Source: Streptomyces tsukubensis (lineage in GTDB: Bacteria; Actinomycetota; Actinomycetes; Streptomycetales; Streptomycetaceae). Taken from it: DNA of 64,000 nt. The DNA lies in contig NZ_CP020700.1 in the NCBI RefSeq assembly GCF_003932715.1, forward strand, positions 2,936,501-3,000,500, in the 5' to 3' direction. Positions 42,492 to 52,657 of the stretch are shown here, piece by piece; within the stretch, counting starts at the first letter, position 1, and every line of letters starts with the position of its first letter. The notes below the pieces were generated by a model. The model was not told where the DNA came from. It worked only from the letters and a program-made list of their open reading frames with translations, and searched no databases. The position numbers were made by a program, and so were the translations under genes.

Positions 42492-42549
42492 GTCGTTCGC
42501 GGAGTTCCTGGAGGCCCGTCCGGAGACGTACGCGCATCTGCGCTTCTGA
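42492..42549 (+). pseudogene. Exact 58-bp copy of the NmrA gene 3' end
   Basis: All 58 bases including the TGA are identical to 40991-41048. It follows the TerD fragment after 3 nt and in a different frame, so the junction is a recombination scar, not a fusion gene. Confidence 0.85.
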
Positions 42550-42575
42550 CGCCCGCCGGAGCCCGCCGGGGAAGC

Positions 42576-43427
42576 TCAGGTGAAGTGGTAGCCGTGCAGG
42601 TCGGTGATCCGGTCATAGCCGAGGCGCCGGTAGAGCGCGTTGCTGGTGGGGTTCGCCGGGTCGGTGTAGAGGACGACGTCCGTGGCGCCCGCGGCCAGCG
42701 CCGTCCTGCTGATCTCGGCCGTCACGGCCGCCGCATAGCCGCGGCCCCGGAGCGGGGCCGGGGTGTAGACGGGGTCGATCCGGACCATGCCCGCGACCAT
42801 CGTCGTCGCGGCGGCTATCGAGGCGGGGGTGCCGTCCGGGGTCTCCCAGAAGGTGAAGTGCCGGTCCGCGAACCGGGTCCCGGCCCAGTTGCCGCTGTCG
42901 GGTACGGGAGTCTCCCCGACGCTCTCGCAGAACTCGCCGCACATGCGGATCACGTCCCCCAGGTCCGGTCCGCCCGCGCGGCGGCCCCGGCCCGCCGGGA
43001 AGGGATCCGGCGGTGTCAGCTCCCCGAGGCGGTAGAGGTGCCACCGCTGGTGGAGCACCGCCGTCGCGCCCGTATGCCGCTGCCAGGCCTCGGTGAAGGC
43101 GTCGGCGGTCCCGTCCTCCGCGGTGATTCCGGTGAGCGTGAGACCGAGGTCGGCCAGGTACGTGGCGAGGGTTCCGGCCTGCTCGGGCGAGAGCCGGGTG
43201 ACGCCCAGACGACGGGTCGGCGGACGGTAGAGGACCGCACGGACCTCGCCGTCCGCCGTCTCCAGCCGACCGAGGAGGGTGGCCTCGGTGCCGGATTCCG
43301 GCTTTCGCAGTTTCTCTATGGTCGTCAGCGGGGTGTTGTGGAGAGCGGGGCGGGAGCGCAGGAAGTCTCCGGCCCGGTCCAGGAACTCCTCGACGTCTTC
43401 GGTGAGGTGCCATTCTTCGGATCGCAT
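42576..43427 (-). CDS. GNAT-family N-acetyltransferase
   Basis: The 283-aa protein has a C-terminal GNAT domain: GMVRIDPVYTPAPLRGRGYA with the acetyl-CoA pyrophosphate-binding RGRGYA, then DVVLYTDPANPTSNALYRRL and GYDRITDL. The N-terminal 130 residues are a degenerate second GNAT-like half. It is a single gene. The substrate is unknown. Confidence 0.85.
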   Translation of the reverse strand: MRSEEWHLTEDVEEFLDRAGDFLRSRPALHNTPLTTIEKLRKPESGTEATLLGRLETADGEVRAVLYRPPTRRLGVTRLSPEQAGTLATYLADLGLTLTGITAEDGTADAFTEAWQRHTGATAVLHQRWHLYRLGELTPPDPFPAGRGRRAGGPDLGDVIRMCGEFCESVGETPVPDSGNWAGTRFADRHFTFWETPDGTPASIAAATTMVAGMVRIDPVYTPAPLRGRGYAAAVTAEISRTALAAGATDVVLYTDPANPTSNALYRRLGYDRITDLHGYHFT

Positions 43428-43463
43428 GCCACATGATCACCGACGATGCGGGGGCCCGGAGGT

Positions 43464-43574
43464 TCAGTACGGCTCCCGGCTTCCCTTCTCGGCGACGGTG
43501 ACGGCGACGGCCCGGAGGGATCCGGTCCTGACGATCCGGCCCTCGTCGAAGGCATGCCGGCCGAGCGCCGCACC
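43464..43574 (-). pseudogene. Remnant of an ArsR-regulator C-terminus
   Basis: The reverse strand reads AALGRHAFDEGRIVRTGSLR then AVAVTV, closely matching AALCRHAFDEGWITRIDSTR then AVAVTE near the end of the ArsR gene at 35.2 kb, also at DNA level. There is no HTH part. It sits in a 314-nt gap between the GNAT gene and the exporter; nothing else was seen there. Confidence 0.75.
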
Positions 43575-43741
43575 CCTCTGCGGGCATCCGGCTCCGGCCG
43601 AGCCGCCGCTCTCCGGTTCCGGCGGCGCCTCGTCTCCGCTCAACGAGCTTCCCGACGCGCCCTGTTGAGCTCCGGAAAACCTGTTGACCGGGGGCGGCGG
43701 GAGCATGAGAGCGTCGCCCTCGGCGGCATCAACGGGGGACG

Positions 43742-45004
43742 GTGGACGTGACCGGTACGGATGTGACGCGCGGTCTGCGGGCTGAGGACATTCCGCCCGG
43801 TCAGGGGCTGTGGACGCCGGACTTCCGGCTGTTCTTCACCGCCCGCACCGCCTCGCTGCTGGGGGACGCGATGCTCCCCGTCGCGATCACGGCCGCCGTG
43901 CTGCGGGCGGGATACGGAACGAGCGGGGTGGGGTATGCGCTCGCTGCGCTCGTCGCGCCGTTCGCCGCGCTGATCATTTTCGGCGGGGTGATGTCCGACC
44001 GCTTCGGCGCCCGGCGGCTGATGATCATCTCCGATGTCGCCCGGCTGGGCTCCCAGGGAGTGCTTGCGCTGCTGTTCCTGCTGGGCACACCGCCGTTGTG
44101 GCAGATCCTGGCGCTGCTGGCCCTGATCGGTGCGGGCAGCGCGCTCTTCCAGCCGGGTGTCGCCACCGTCACCCCGCTGATCGCCCATGACGTGCAGAAG
44201 GCCAATGCCACGCTGCGGGTCGCGGAGTCCGTCGCCGTGGTCATCGGGCCGTCCGTGGCCGGCCTCCTGCTGGTGGTCTCCTCACCGGCGGTGGTGGTCG
44301 GCGTCGACGCTCTGACCTACGCGGTGAGCGGCGTCTGCCTGCTCCGGCTCCGTTCGGTCCCGATGGGTCCGGCCGGACGGGCCGGCGCGTCGACGTTCCG
44401 GGCCGATCTGGTGGAGGGCTGGCGGGAGTTCCGGGCCAGGACCTGGCTGTGGAGTGTCATTGTCGTCTTCATGCTCTGGCAGCTGGCCGGGGCCGGGCCG
44501 ACCACGACCCTCGGCAACAGCACACTCGTCACCGACCACGGGGCATCGGTGTTCGGCCTGGTCATGTCGTCCCTCGGGGCGGGAAGCGTCGTGGGCGGGC
44601 TCGTCGCGATGAGGTTCCGCCCGCGGTATCCGCTCCGGGCCGGCGCCCTCTCCATGGTCCTCTGGGTGCCGATGCCGCTGAGCGTCGCCCTCGGCCTTCC
44701 CGCGCCGCTCATCGCGGTCTGCTACGGGGTGAGCGGCGTGGGCATGGCGTTCTGGGTCGTCATGTTCCACACGAGCGTGCAGACGCATGTTCCGCACAAC
44801 GTCCTCGGGCGGGTGCACGCCTATGACGCGGCCGGTTCGCTGGTGATGAAGCCCGTCGGGCAGGCGGTGGCCGGCCCGCTCGCGCTCGTCGTGGGGACCG
44901 TGCAGCTGCTGTACGTGTCCGCCGCCATGGCGCTGGTCGTCAGCGCCCTGCTGCTGGCGATCCCGGCCGTGCGCGGCCTGAAGCGCGCGCCGGGCATGCC
45001 CTGA
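43742..45004 (+). CDS. MFS transporter (MFS_3/EntS-like)
   Basis: The 420-aa product has 10-12 membrane helices. The MFS loop 2-3 motif GVMSDRFGARRLMIISD follows helix 2, and the second half repeats it weakly. It resembles EntS/MFS_3 exporters. Start GTG 43742; a second GTG at 43748 is also possible. No partner gene reveals the substrate. Confidence 0.85.
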   Translation: MDVTGTDVTRGLRAEDIPPGQGLWTPDFRLFFTARTASLLGDAMLPVAITAAVLRAGYGTSGVGYALAALVAPFAALIIFGGVMSDRFGARRLMIISDVARLGSQGVLALLFLLGTPPLWQILALLALIGAGSALFQPGVATVTPLIAHDVQKANATLRVAESVAVVIGPSVAGLLLVVSSPAVVVGVDALTYAVSGVCLLRLRSVPMGPAGRAGASTFRADLVEGWREFRARTWLWSVIVVFMLWQLAGAGPTTTLGNSTLVTDHGASVFGLVMSSLGAGSVVGGLVAMRFRPRYPLRAGALSMVLWVPMPLSVALGLPAPLIAVCYGVSGVGMAFWVVMFHTSVQTHVPHNVLGRVHAYDAAGSLVMKPVGQAVAGPLALVVGTVQLLYVSAAMALVVSALLLAIPAVRGLKRAPGMP

Positions 45005-45023
45005 CGGAACCGGGAAGAGGCGC

Positions 45024-46211
45024 TCAGGTCAGGACGCCCGCCCGCCACACCTCCCGGACCAGCGGCACCCCCGGCCGGTAGGCCAGATGGACATGGCTGG
45101 GGGCGTCCAGCAGGACGAGATCGGCGCGGGCGCCGACCGCGATCCGGCCGATGTCGCTGCGGCGCAGCGCCGCCGCGCCGCCCGCGGTCGCGGACCAGAC
45201 CGCCTCGTCGGGCGTCATGCCCATGTCCCGTACCGCGAGGGCGATGCAGAACGGCATGGACGAGGTGAACGACGAGCCGGGGTTGCAGTCCGTGGAGAGG
45301 GCGACCGTCGCGCCCGCGTTCAGCAGGCGGCGGGCGTCCGGCCAGGGCGCGCGGGTCGAGAACTCGGCGCCGGGCAGCAGGGTGGCGACCGTGGTGCCGT
45401 TTGCCAGGGCGTCGACGTCGGCGTCCGTCAGATGGGTGCAGTGGTCGGCGCTGGCGGCGCCCAGTTCGACCGCGAGCTGTACGCCGGGGCCGTGGCCGAG
45501 CTGGTTGGCGTGGACGCGCGGGACCAGCCCCTTCGCCGCTCCGGCGGTGAGGACGGCCCGCGCCTGGTCGCCGTCGAAGGCGCCCTTCTCGCAGAAGACG
45601 TCCACCCAGCGGGCGTGCGGGGCGCAGGCGTCGAGCATGGGGCCGGTGACGAGGTCGACGTATCCGGCGGGGTCGTCGGCGTACTCGGGGGCGACGATAT
45701 GGGCGCCGAGATAGGTGGTCTCCTCGGTGTGCCGGGCGGCGATCCGCAGCGCGCGGGCCTCGTCCTCGACGGTGAGGCCGTAGCCGGACTTGGTCTCGAA
45801 GGTGGTGGTGCCCTGCCGCAGCGCCTCGGTGAGATAGCGGGTGACGTTGGCGTCGAGTTCGTCGTCGGTCGCGGCGCGGGTGGCGGCGACCGTGGTCCGG
45901 ATGCCGCCCGCCCGGTAGGCGTGGCCGGACATCCGGGCGTTGAACTCGGCGGTGCGGTCGCCCGCGAAGACGAGGTGGGAGTGGGAGTCGACGAAGCCGG
46001 GGATCGCGGCCCGGCCCCCGGCGTCGTACCGTTCGTCGGCCTCGGGCGCCCGGTCCGCGGGGCCCGCCCAGACGAACCGGCCCCCGGCCATGACGACGGC
46101 GGCGTCGGGGAGCAGCCCGAGGGGGGTGGCGGCGTCGCCGGTGCCGGGGGTGTTGGTGACGAGGCTGCCGATGTTGGTGACGAGGGTGGTGGGGGCGGGA
46201 GTGGGGTTCAC
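45024..46211 (-). CDS. hutI: Imidazolonepropionase
   Basis: The 395-aa amidohydrolase opens imidazolone-5-propionate to N-formimidoyl-L-glutamate, step 3 of histidine degradation. It shows the metal-binding [42 protein letters not shown] and the terminal metal Asp in [10 protein letters not shown]. Start is GTG 46211. It is the last gene of the hut operon, 99 nt after hutF. Confidence 0.95.
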   Translation of the reverse strand: MNPTPAPTTLVTNIGSLVTNTPGTGDAATPLGLLPDAAVVMAGGRFVWAGPADRAPEADERYDAGGRAAIPGFVDSHSHLVFAGDRTAEFNARMSGHAYRAGGIRTTVAATRAATDDELDANVTRYLTEALRQGTTTFETKSGYGLTVEDEARALRIAARHTEETTYLGAHIVAPEYADDPAGYVDLVTGPMLDACAPHARWVDVFCEKGAFDGDQARAVLTAGAAKGLVPRVHANQLGHGPGVQLAVELGAASADHCTHLTDADVDALANGTTVATLLPGAEFSTRAPWPDARRLLNAGATVALSTDCNPGSSFTSSMPFCIALAVRDMGMTPDEAVWSATAGGAAALRRSDIGRIAVGARADLVLLDAPSHVHLAYRPGVPLVREVWRAGVLT

Positions 46212-46310
46212 GGGGTTGCTCCGTTCATTCGTGGGAGGGGCGGCGGTACGGCGGCGGTATGCGCCGGGGCGCGCGTACCGCCCGTACCGCCTGCACCGGG
46301 CGCGCCGCCG

Positions 46311-47693
46311 TCATCTCGTCACCGCCGCGATCGCCCGCGCCAGCTCCCCCGCCGTGTCCGGTACGGTCCGGTGGACTCCCCCGGCGACCACGGTCCGGCC
46401 GCCGACCACCACGTCGCGGACGTCCGCCGCCGTCCCCGCGAAGACGACCGCTTCGGCGGCGAGCCGGGGCACCGGGCCCGCCGTCCGTACGGTGTCGAGG
46501 GCGACGGTCGTGAAGTCCGCGGGCGCGCCGGGCTCCAGTCGGCCCGCGCCGGGGCGGCCCAGCGCGGCATGCCCGTCCCCGGCGGCGGCCCGCAGCAGGG
46601 CGGCGGCCGTCCAGTGGCCGCGGGTGCGGGTCCGCAGCCGTTCGTCCAGCTCCATCGCGCGGGCCTCTTCGAGGAGGTCGATCACGGCGTGGCTGTCGCT
46701 GCCGAGGCTCAGGGGGCTGCCCGCCCGCTGGAGCGCGGCGGCGGGTCCGATGCCGTCCGCGAGGTCGCGTTCGGTGGTGGGGCACATGCAGACGCCCGCG
46801 CCGGAGCCGCCGAGGATCCGGATGTCGTCGTCGGTGAGATGGGTGGCGTGGACGGCGGTGGTGGTGGGCTTCCAGAAGCCGTGGCGGTCGAGGAGCGCCG
46901 TCGGGGTGACCCCGTGGACCGCGAGGCACGCCTCGTTCTCGGCGGGCTGTTCGGAGAGGTGGACATGGACGGGGACGCCGTCGGTGCGTTCCGCGAAGGC
47001 CGGGTATCCGTCGCTCTCGGCGAAGGCGCGGACCGAGTGGACGGCCGCGCCGACTGTGACGCGGTCGCCGTCGGCCCGCTCCCGGAGCCGGGTCCACCGC
47101 TCGTACCAGGCGTCCGCTGAGCCGTCGCCGAACCGGATCTGGGGTCCTTCGAGGGGCCGGTGGCCGTCGGCTGTGAGGCCGCCGTGGAGGTAGACGGTGT
47201 CCAGGAGGGTGATCCGGACGCCCGCGTCCCGGGCGGCTTCGATCAGCGCCTCGCCCATGGCGTTGGGGTCGGCGTACGGGGTGCCGTCGGGGCTGTGGTG
47301 CAGGTAGTGGAACTCACCGACCGCGGTGATGCCCGCGAGCGCCATCTCGGCATAGGCGGCGCGGGCGAGGGCGTGGTACGTGTCGGGGGTGAGCCGGGCC
47401 GCGACCCCGTACATGACCTCGCGCCAGGTCCAGAAGGTGCCGGAGCCGGTCTGGACGGTGCCGCGCAGGGCCCGGTGGAAGGCGTGGGAGTGGGCGTTGG
47501 CGAGCCCGGGGAGGGTGAGTCCGCGCAGCGGTACGGCGCCGGGCGGCGGCGCGTCGGGTCCGGGCCGTACGGTACGGATCAGCCCGTCGCTCCCGGTGTC
47601 GAGCACCACCCCGGGCTCGACCCGGTCCCCGAGCCACGCGTACTCGGCCCAGAAGGTCCGGCCGCCGGAGGACGGGGTCAGCGGCTCCCGCAT
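46311..47693 (-). CDS. hutF: Formimidoylglutamate deiminase
   Basis: The 460-aa amidohydrolase has the metal site NAHSHAFHRALRG, VGEFHYLHH, HVHLSEQPAENE, HATHLTDDD and GSDSHAVIDL. HutF deiminates N-formimidoylglutamate to N-formylglutamate. Its ATG lies 16 nt inside the end of the amidohydrolase gene, so the operon is coupled. A HutG-type deformylase was not recognised in this window. Confidence 0.95.
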   Translation of the reverse strand: MREPLTPSSGGRTFWAEYAWLGDRVEPGVVLDTGSDGLIRTVRPGPDAPPPGAVPLRGLTLPGLANAHSHAFHRALRGTVQTGSGTFWTWREVMYGVAARLTPDTYHALARAAYAEMALAGITAVGEFHYLHHSPDGTPYADPNAMGEALIEAARDAGVRITLLDTVYLHGGLTADGHRPLEGPQIRFGDGSADAWYERWTRLRERADGDRVTVGAAVHSVRAFAESDGYPAFAERTDGVPVHVHLSEQPAENEACLAVHGVTPTALLDRHGFWKPTTTAVHATHLTDDDIRILGGSGAGVCMCPTTERDLADGIGPAAALQRAGSPLSLGSDSHAVIDLLEEARAMELDERLRTRTRGHWTAAALLRAAAGDGHAALGRPGAGRLEPGAPADFTTVALDTVRTAGPVPRLAAEAVVFAGTAADVRDVVVGGRTVVAGGVHRTVPDTAGELARAIAAVTR

Positions 47694-48910
47694 GCCAGGC
47701 CCTCCAGTACGTCCGCCAGGGCCAGGACCCCGGCCGTGCAGTCGTCCTCGGACGCCGACTCCGCCGGGGAGTGGGAGACGCCCGTCGGATTGCGGACGAA
47801 GAGCATCGCGGTCGGTACGGAGCCGGAGAGGATGCCCGCGTCATGGCCCGCGCCCGTGCCGAGGACCGGGACGGAGCCGCCGAGCAGTCCGGCGAGTTCG
47901 TCGCGCAGGGCGTGGGCGAACTCGACGACGGGGGTGAAGGACTCCCGTACCAGCGTCACCTCGACGCGGTCGTGCGCCGCGCGCTCCCGGGCGGCGGACT
48001 CGACGGCGGCCACCACCTCGTCCAGCACCTGCGGGTCGGCGGCGCGGGCGTCCAGCCAGCCGCGGACCAGTGACGGGATGGCGTTGACGCCGTTCGGTTC
48101 GACCGCGACCCGGCCGAAGGTGGCGACCGCGCCGGTGTCCTCGGCGGCCCGGCGGGCGGCGAGCACGGTCGCGGCGAAGCCGAGCATCGGATCGCGGCGG
48201 TCGGTGATACGGGTGGTGCCCGCGTGGTTGGCCTCGCCCGCGAAGTCGAAGCGCCAGCGGCCGTGCGGCCAGATCGCGGAGGCGAGGCCGATCCGGTCGC
48301 CGGAGAGGTCGAGGGCGCGGCCCTGTTCGATGTGGAGTTCGACGAACGCGCCGATACGGGAGAGCCGTACGGGGTCGGGGCCGATGGCTTCGGGGTCGTA
48401 GCCCGCGTTCTCCATGGCCTCGGGCAGGGTGACGCCGTCCGCGTCCTGGAGCCGGTACGCGGCCTCCCTGGTGAGCACACCGGCGGTGAGGCGGGAGCCG
48501 GTGCAGGCCAGTCCGAAGCGGGCGCCCTCCTCGTCCCCGAAGTTGACGATGCCGACGGGGCGGCGGAACGCGGCTCCCCGCAGCCGGAGTTCGTCGAGGG
48601 CGGCGAAGGCGGAGACCACGCCGAGGGGCCCGTCGAAGGCGCCGCCGTCCGGTACGGAGTCCAGGTGCGAGCCGGTGACCACGGCGTTCCCGGCGGTGGG
48701 ATCGCCCAGCCAGGCCCACTGGTTGCCGTTGCGGTCGGTCTCGTACGCGAGTCCGCGGGTCTCGGCCTGCTCCTGGAACCAGGTACGGCAGTCGGCGTCG
48801 GCGCCGGTCCAGGCGTGGCGCCGGTAGCCGCCGGTACGGGTATCGCGGCCGATCGGGGCCAGCTCCTTCCACATGGTGTGGAAGGAGGGGCCGACTGGGG
48901 ATGCGGTCAT
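47678..48910 (-). CDS. Allantoate amidohydrolase/N-carbamoylase family metallopeptidase (M20)
   Basis: The 410-aa M20 protein has metal-binding [42 protein letters not shown] and [17 protein letters not shown]. The family hydrolyses allantoate or N-carbamoyl amino acids. Lying between hutU and hutF in a coupled operon, it may act on N-formylglutamate or another N-acyl intermediate and so fill the missing deformylase step; this is inference. ATG 48910 overlaps the hutU stop. Confidence 0.85.
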   Translation of the reverse strand: MTASPVGPSFHTMWKELAPIGRDTRTGGYRRHAWTGADADCRTWFQEQAETRGLAYETDRNGNQWAWLGDPTAGNAVVTGSHLDSVPDGGAFDGPLGVVSAFAALDELRLRGAAFRRPVGIVNFGDEEGARFGLACTGSRLTAGVLTREAAYRLQDADGVTLPEAMENAGYDPEAIGPDPVRLSRIGAFVELHIEQGRALDLSGDRIGLASAIWPHGRWRFDFAGEANHAGTTRITDRRDPMLGFAATVLAARRAAEDTGAVATFGRVAVEPNGVNAIPSLVRGWLDARAADPQVLDEVVAAVESAARERAAHDRVEVTLVRESFTPVVEFAHALRDELAGLLGGSVPVLGTGAGHDAGILSGSVPTAMLFVRNPTGVSHSPAESASEDDCTAGVLALADVLEGLACGSR

Positions 48911-50625
48911 GTCCGGTCCCCCTCGCCGGATTCCGCTGGGCCCCCGAGGTCCCCGCCTTCGCGCATCGGGATCCGTACCCCCTTCTCCTCCGCGACCGTC
49001 TCCGCCGTCCCGTACCCCGCGTCGACGTGCCGGATCACGCCCATCCCCGGGTCGTTGGTCAGCACCCGCCGGATCTTCTCCCCCGCCAGGGCCGTACCGT
49101 CGGCGACGGTGACCTGTCCGGCGTGGAGGGAGCGGCCCATGCCGACGCCCCCGCCGTGGTGGAGGGAGACCCAGGACGCGCCGGAGGCGACATTGACCAT
49201 GGCGTTCAGCAGCGGCCAGTCCGCGATGGCGTCGGAGCCGTCGAGCATCGCCTCGGTCTCGCGGTACGGGGAGGCCACCGAGCCGCAGTCGAGGTGGTCG
49301 CGCCCGATGACGACCGGCGCGGCCAGCTCCCCGCTCGCGACCATGTCGTTGAAGCGTTCCCCGGCGCGGTCCCGCTCCCCGTACCCCAGCCAGCAGATCC
49401 GGGCGGGCAGCCCCTGGAACCGGACGCGTTCGCCCGCGAGTTTGATCCACCGGGCGAGGGATTCGTTCTCCGGGAAGAGGTCGAGGACCGCCCGGTCGGT
49501 CTTCGCGATATCGGCGGGGTCGCCGGAGAGTGCGGCCCAGCGGAACGGGCCCTTGCCCTCGCAGAACAGGGGCCGGATATAGGCCGGTACGAAACCGGGG
49601 AAGGCGAACGCCCGTTCGTATCCGGCGAGTTTCGCCTCGCCCCGGATGGAGTTTCCGTAGTCGAAGACCTCGGCGCCCGCGTCCTGGAAGCCGACCATCG
49701 CCTCCACATGCCGGGCCATGGACTGGCGGGCCCGGTCGGTGAATCCGGCCGGGTCCTTCGCGGCGGCGTCCGCCATCTCGCCGAAGTCCAGCCCGGCGGG
49801 GAGGTAGGAGAGGGGGTCGTGGGCGGAGGTCTGGTCGGTGACGATATCGACCGGGGCGCCCTCCGCGAGCAGCCTCGGGAGTATCTCGGCGGCGTTGCCG
49901 AGGAGTCCGACGGAGAGGGGGCGGCGGGCGTCGCGAGCCTCGACGGCCAGCTTCAGCGCCTGCTCGACGGAGTCGGCGCGGACATCGAGATAGCGGTGGG
50001 CGATCCGGCGTTCGATGGCGCGCGGATCGCAGTCGACGCAGATCGCGACGCCGTCGTTCATGGTGACGGCGAGCGGCTGGGCGCCGCCCATACCGCCCAG
50101 TCCTGCGGTGAGGGTGATGGTCCCGGCGAGGGTGCCGCCGAAGCGTTTCGCGGCGACGGCGGCGAAGGTCTCGTAGGTGCCCTGGAGGATGCCCTGGGTG
50201 CCGATGTAGATCCACGAGCCCGCGGTCATCTGCCCGTACATGGTGAGGCCGAGGGCTTCGAGGCGGCGGAACTCCTCCCAGTTGGCCCAGTCCCCGACGA
50301 GGTTGGAGTTGGCGATCAGGACCCGCGGGGCCCATTCGTGGGTCTGCATCACACCGACCGGGCGGCCCGACTGGACGAGCATCGTCTCGTCGGCCTTGAG
50401 GGTGGTCAGGGTGCGGACCATGGCGTCGTAGGAGCGCCAGTCACGGGCCGCCTTGCCGGTGCCGCCGTAGACGACGAGCCGGTCGGGGTGCTCCGCGACC
50501 TCGGGGTCCAGATTGTTGGCGAGCATGCGCAGGGCGGCCTCCTGCGGCCAGCCCGCGGCGGTCAGTTCCGTACCGCGGGCGGCTCGGACGGGCCGGGGCC
50601 CGGGTCCGGGTGCGGCTCCTGACAT
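48907..50625 (-). CDS. hutU: Urocanate hydratase
   Basis: The 572-aa enzyme matches urocanase along its length: [21 protein letters not shown]-binding [17 protein letters not shown], active-site Cys region [29 protein letters not shown] and [20 protein letters not shown]. It hydrates urocanate to imidazolonepropionate, step 2 of histidine use. It is the first gene of the operon. hutH is not in the operon. Confidence 0.95.
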   Translation of the reverse strand: MSGAAPGPGPRPVRAARGTELTAAGWPQEAALRMLANNLDPEVAEHPDRLVVYGGTGKAARDWRSYDAMVRTLTTLKADETMLVQSGRPVGVMQTHEWAPRVLIANSNLVGDWANWEEFRRLEALGLTMYGQMTAGSWIYIGTQGILQGTYETFAAVAAKRFGGTLAGTITLTAGLGGMGGAQPLAVTMNDGVAICVDCDPRAIERRIAHRYLDVRADSVEQALKLAVEARDARRPLSVGLLGNAAEILPRLLAEGAPVDIVTDQTSAHDPLSYLPAGLDFGEMADAAAKDPAGFTDRARQSMARHVEAMVGFQDAGAEVFDYGNSIRGEAKLAGYERAFAFPGFVPAYIRPLFCEGKGPFRWAALSGDPADIAKTDRAVLDLFPENESLARWIKLAGERVRFQGLPARICWLGYGERDRAGERFNDMVASGELAAPVVIGRDHLDCGSVASPYRETEAMLDGSDAIADWPLLNAMVNVASGASWVSLHHGGGVGMGRSLHAGQVTVADGTALAGEKIRRVLTNDPGMGVIRHVDAGYGTAETVAEEKGVRIPMREGGDLGGPAESGEGDRT

Positions 50626-50697
50626 GGTGTGCCTCCTGTTTCCCGCTGGGGGCCCGGCGTCTCCGGCCCCGGGGCCACTGCCCTGCTCCGACTCGAA

Positions 50698-50724
50698 CTA
50701 TTCACATCCTGATCTCATGAATAG
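50698..50724. promoter_or_regulatory. Inverted repeat CTATTCA-N13-TGAATAG upstream of hutU
   Basis: A perfect 7-bp inverted repeat in an AT-richer patch of the hutU promoter region. A near-copy (CTATTCA-N14-TGAATGA) lies upstream of the RpiR-type regulator gene, so it may be that regulator's binding site. Confidence 0.45.
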
Positions 50725-50774
50725 GCCTAGTCAACAGTCGCGCCCGGCCACCGGCGGATGGTTGGCTGAACCAC

Positions 50775-52115
50775 ATGACTCTCGAAGGACCTGAACGCGC
50801 CCGCCGCCGGGACGCGGCCGTACGCGCCGCCGTCGAACAGGGGCTGCTCGACGGGGACCAGATGGTCGCCGCGCTGCTCGACACCGCCGGAATACGTGCC
50901 TCCGCCGCCGCGCTGCGGTCCGCTTTCGCGGCCGTGACGGACGCACCCGTCCTGCACGCCTTCGCCGTGAAGGCCGCGCCGCTCGTGCCCGTGCTGACCC
51001 TGCTGAACGCCGAGGGCATCGGCGCGGAGGTGGCGAGCCCGGGCGAACTCGCCCTGGCCCGGGCGGCCGGGATCCCGCCGGAGCGGACCGTGCTGGACTC
51101 CCCGGCCAAGACCATGGCCGAGCTGCGCGAGGCGCTGGCGCTGGGCATCGCGCTCAACGCCGACAACGCGCAGGAGGTGGACCGGCTGGACGGTCTGGTG
51201 GCGGCCGCGGGGGCCGGCACCGTACCGCCGCTGGGTCTGCGGGTGAACGCGCAGGTCGGCGCGGGGGCGATCGGCGCGCTGTCGACGGCGACCGCGACGT
51301 CCAAATTCGGTTTCGCGCTCCAGGACGAGGGCGCCAGGAAGGCGCTCGTCGGGCTCTGCCTGGACCGGCCGTGGCTGACCCGGCTGCACACCCACTCCGG
51401 TTCGCAGGGCGTGCCGCTCGCCCGGATGGTCGCGGGCGTACGGGAGGTGTACGCCCTGGCCGAGGAGATCAACGCGGCGGCCGGGCGGCAGCAGATCGAC
51501 ACGATCGACATCGGCGGCGGACTGCCGGTGAACTTCGGCTCCGACGAGGAGACTCCGTCGTACGCGGAGTACGCCCGGCTGCTGCGGGCGGAGGTCCCCG
51601 GGCTGCTGGACGGGCGGTACGGCCTGGTCACCGAGTTCGGCCGGTCGCTGCTGGCCAAGCACGGCCTGATCCTCGCCAGGGTCGAGTACGCGAAGGTGTC
51701 CGGGGGCCGCCGGATCGCCCTGACCCACGCGGGGGTCCAGGTCGCCACCAGGACGGTGTACGACCCGGATTCCTGGCCGCTGCGGATCGCCGCCTACGAC
51801 GGCACGGGCCGGCCCAAGACCGGGCCCGAGGTGGTGCAGGACGTGGCGGGACCGGCCTGCTTCGCCGGGGATCTGCTGGCGCGGGAGCGGGCGCTGCCGG
51901 AGCTGGCCGCGGGGGACGTGGTCGCCGCGCTGGACACCGGGGCGTACTACTTCTCGAACCACTACGGCTACAACAGCCTGCCGCGGCCGGGGGTGTACGG
52001 CTTCCGGGAGACGGGGCCGGACGGGCGGGTGTCGTTCGCGACCGTACGGGAAGCACAGACGGTGGCGGAGATCGTCGCGGAGTCGGGCGGGGCGCACCGG
52101 GACGCGCTGCTGTAG
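50775..52115 (+). CDS. Diaminopimelate decarboxylase-like PLP enzyme (fold type III)
   Basis: The 446-aa protein shows PLP-binding Lys in HAFAVKAAPL, GAEVASPGELALARAAG, TSKFGFALQ, LHTHSGSQG with PLP-phosphate contact IDIGGGLPVNFG, and GAYYFSNHYGYN at the C-terminus. It belongs to the ornithine/DAP decarboxylase superfamily but is divergent. The substrate is not clear; a biosynthetic lysA is not implied. It is divergent from the hut operon over 149 nt. Confidence 0.8.
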   Translation: MTLEGPERARRRDAAVRAAVEQGLLDGDQMVAALLDTAGIRASAAALRSAFAAVTDAPVLHAFAVKAAPLVPVLTLLNAEGIGAEVASPGELALARAAGIPPERTVLDSPAKTMAELREALALGIALNADNAQEVDRLDGLVAAAGAGTVPPLGLRVNAQVGAGAIGALSTATATSKFGFALQDEGARKALVGLCLDRPWLTRLHTHSGSQGVPLARMVAGVREVYALAEEINAAAGRQQIDTIDIGGGLPVNFGSDEETPSYAEYARLLRAEVPGLLDGRYGLVTEFGRSLLAKHGLILARVEYAKVSGGRRIALTHAGVQVATRTVYDPDSWPLRIAAYDGTGRPKTGPEVVQDVAGPACFAGDLLARERALPELAAGDVVAALDTGAYYFSNHYGYNSLPRPGVYGFRETGPDGRVSFATVREAQTVAEIVAESGGAHRDALL

Positions 52116-52267
52116 GCGCGGGGCTCGGCGGGGCGGGCACTCTATCGGTCCCGGGCATGTTCCGTTGGAAAATGCCGCAACTCCCGCCGGGGCCCACCAC
52201 GTTGCGTAGTGTTCTGGTCACTGTCGTGCCGTGGCGCGCGGACCCGCGCGCGGGGAGGAGACGACTG

Positions 52268-52657
52268 GTGGCAGCCGAGGAGAACGTACTCGACGAACTC
52301 AGACGGCTGAGACTGCGCATGCCACAGCTCACCGGGGCCCTCGCGGCAGGCACCAACGGCCTGGTGCTCGGGGCCGACGCGGGGAACCCGGAGGGTGTGG
52401 CCGCGCTGACCGCCGCGGCGCTCGGGGTCTGCGTCCGGCTCACCGAGGCGGGCGGCCAGGGCCGGTTCCAGGAGCTGCTGGTCCGCGGCGAGCGGGGGTA
52501 CGTCGCCAGCTATGCGGCGGGCTCGTCGGCGGTCCTGACCCTGCTGGCCGGGCCGCGTGTCAACATCGACCGCCTCCACCGGGAGGCCCGCCGCTCCGGC
52601 GCCCGCATCGGCGACCTGCTCGACGGGCGCACGCACCGCGCGTGCCCGGGCCCATGA
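52268..52657 (+). CDS. Roadblock/LC7-domain protein
   Basis: The 129-aa protein resembles roadblock proteins: LDELRRLRLRMPQLTGALAA, NGLVLGADAGNPEGVAALTA and RGYVASYAAGSSAVLTLLAG. GTG 52268 follows GGGGAGGAG. No GTPase gene is adjacent. The stop overlaps an ATG (52654) that opens into a repeat array. Confidence 0.75.
   Translation: MAAEENVLDELRRLRLRMPQLTGALAAGTNGLVLGADAGNPEGVAALTAAALGVCVRLTEAGGQGRFQELLVRGERGYVASYAAGSSAVLTLLAGPRVNIDRLHREARRSGARIGDLLDGRTHRACPGP

Noticed and set aside
42381..42549. A genuine TerD-NmrA fusion gene
   Set aside because: The NmrA part is out of frame with the TerD part and neither has a start.
48901..50622. 573-aa plus-strand ORF
   Set aside because: It is the antisense shadow of hutU, which is a near-certain gene.
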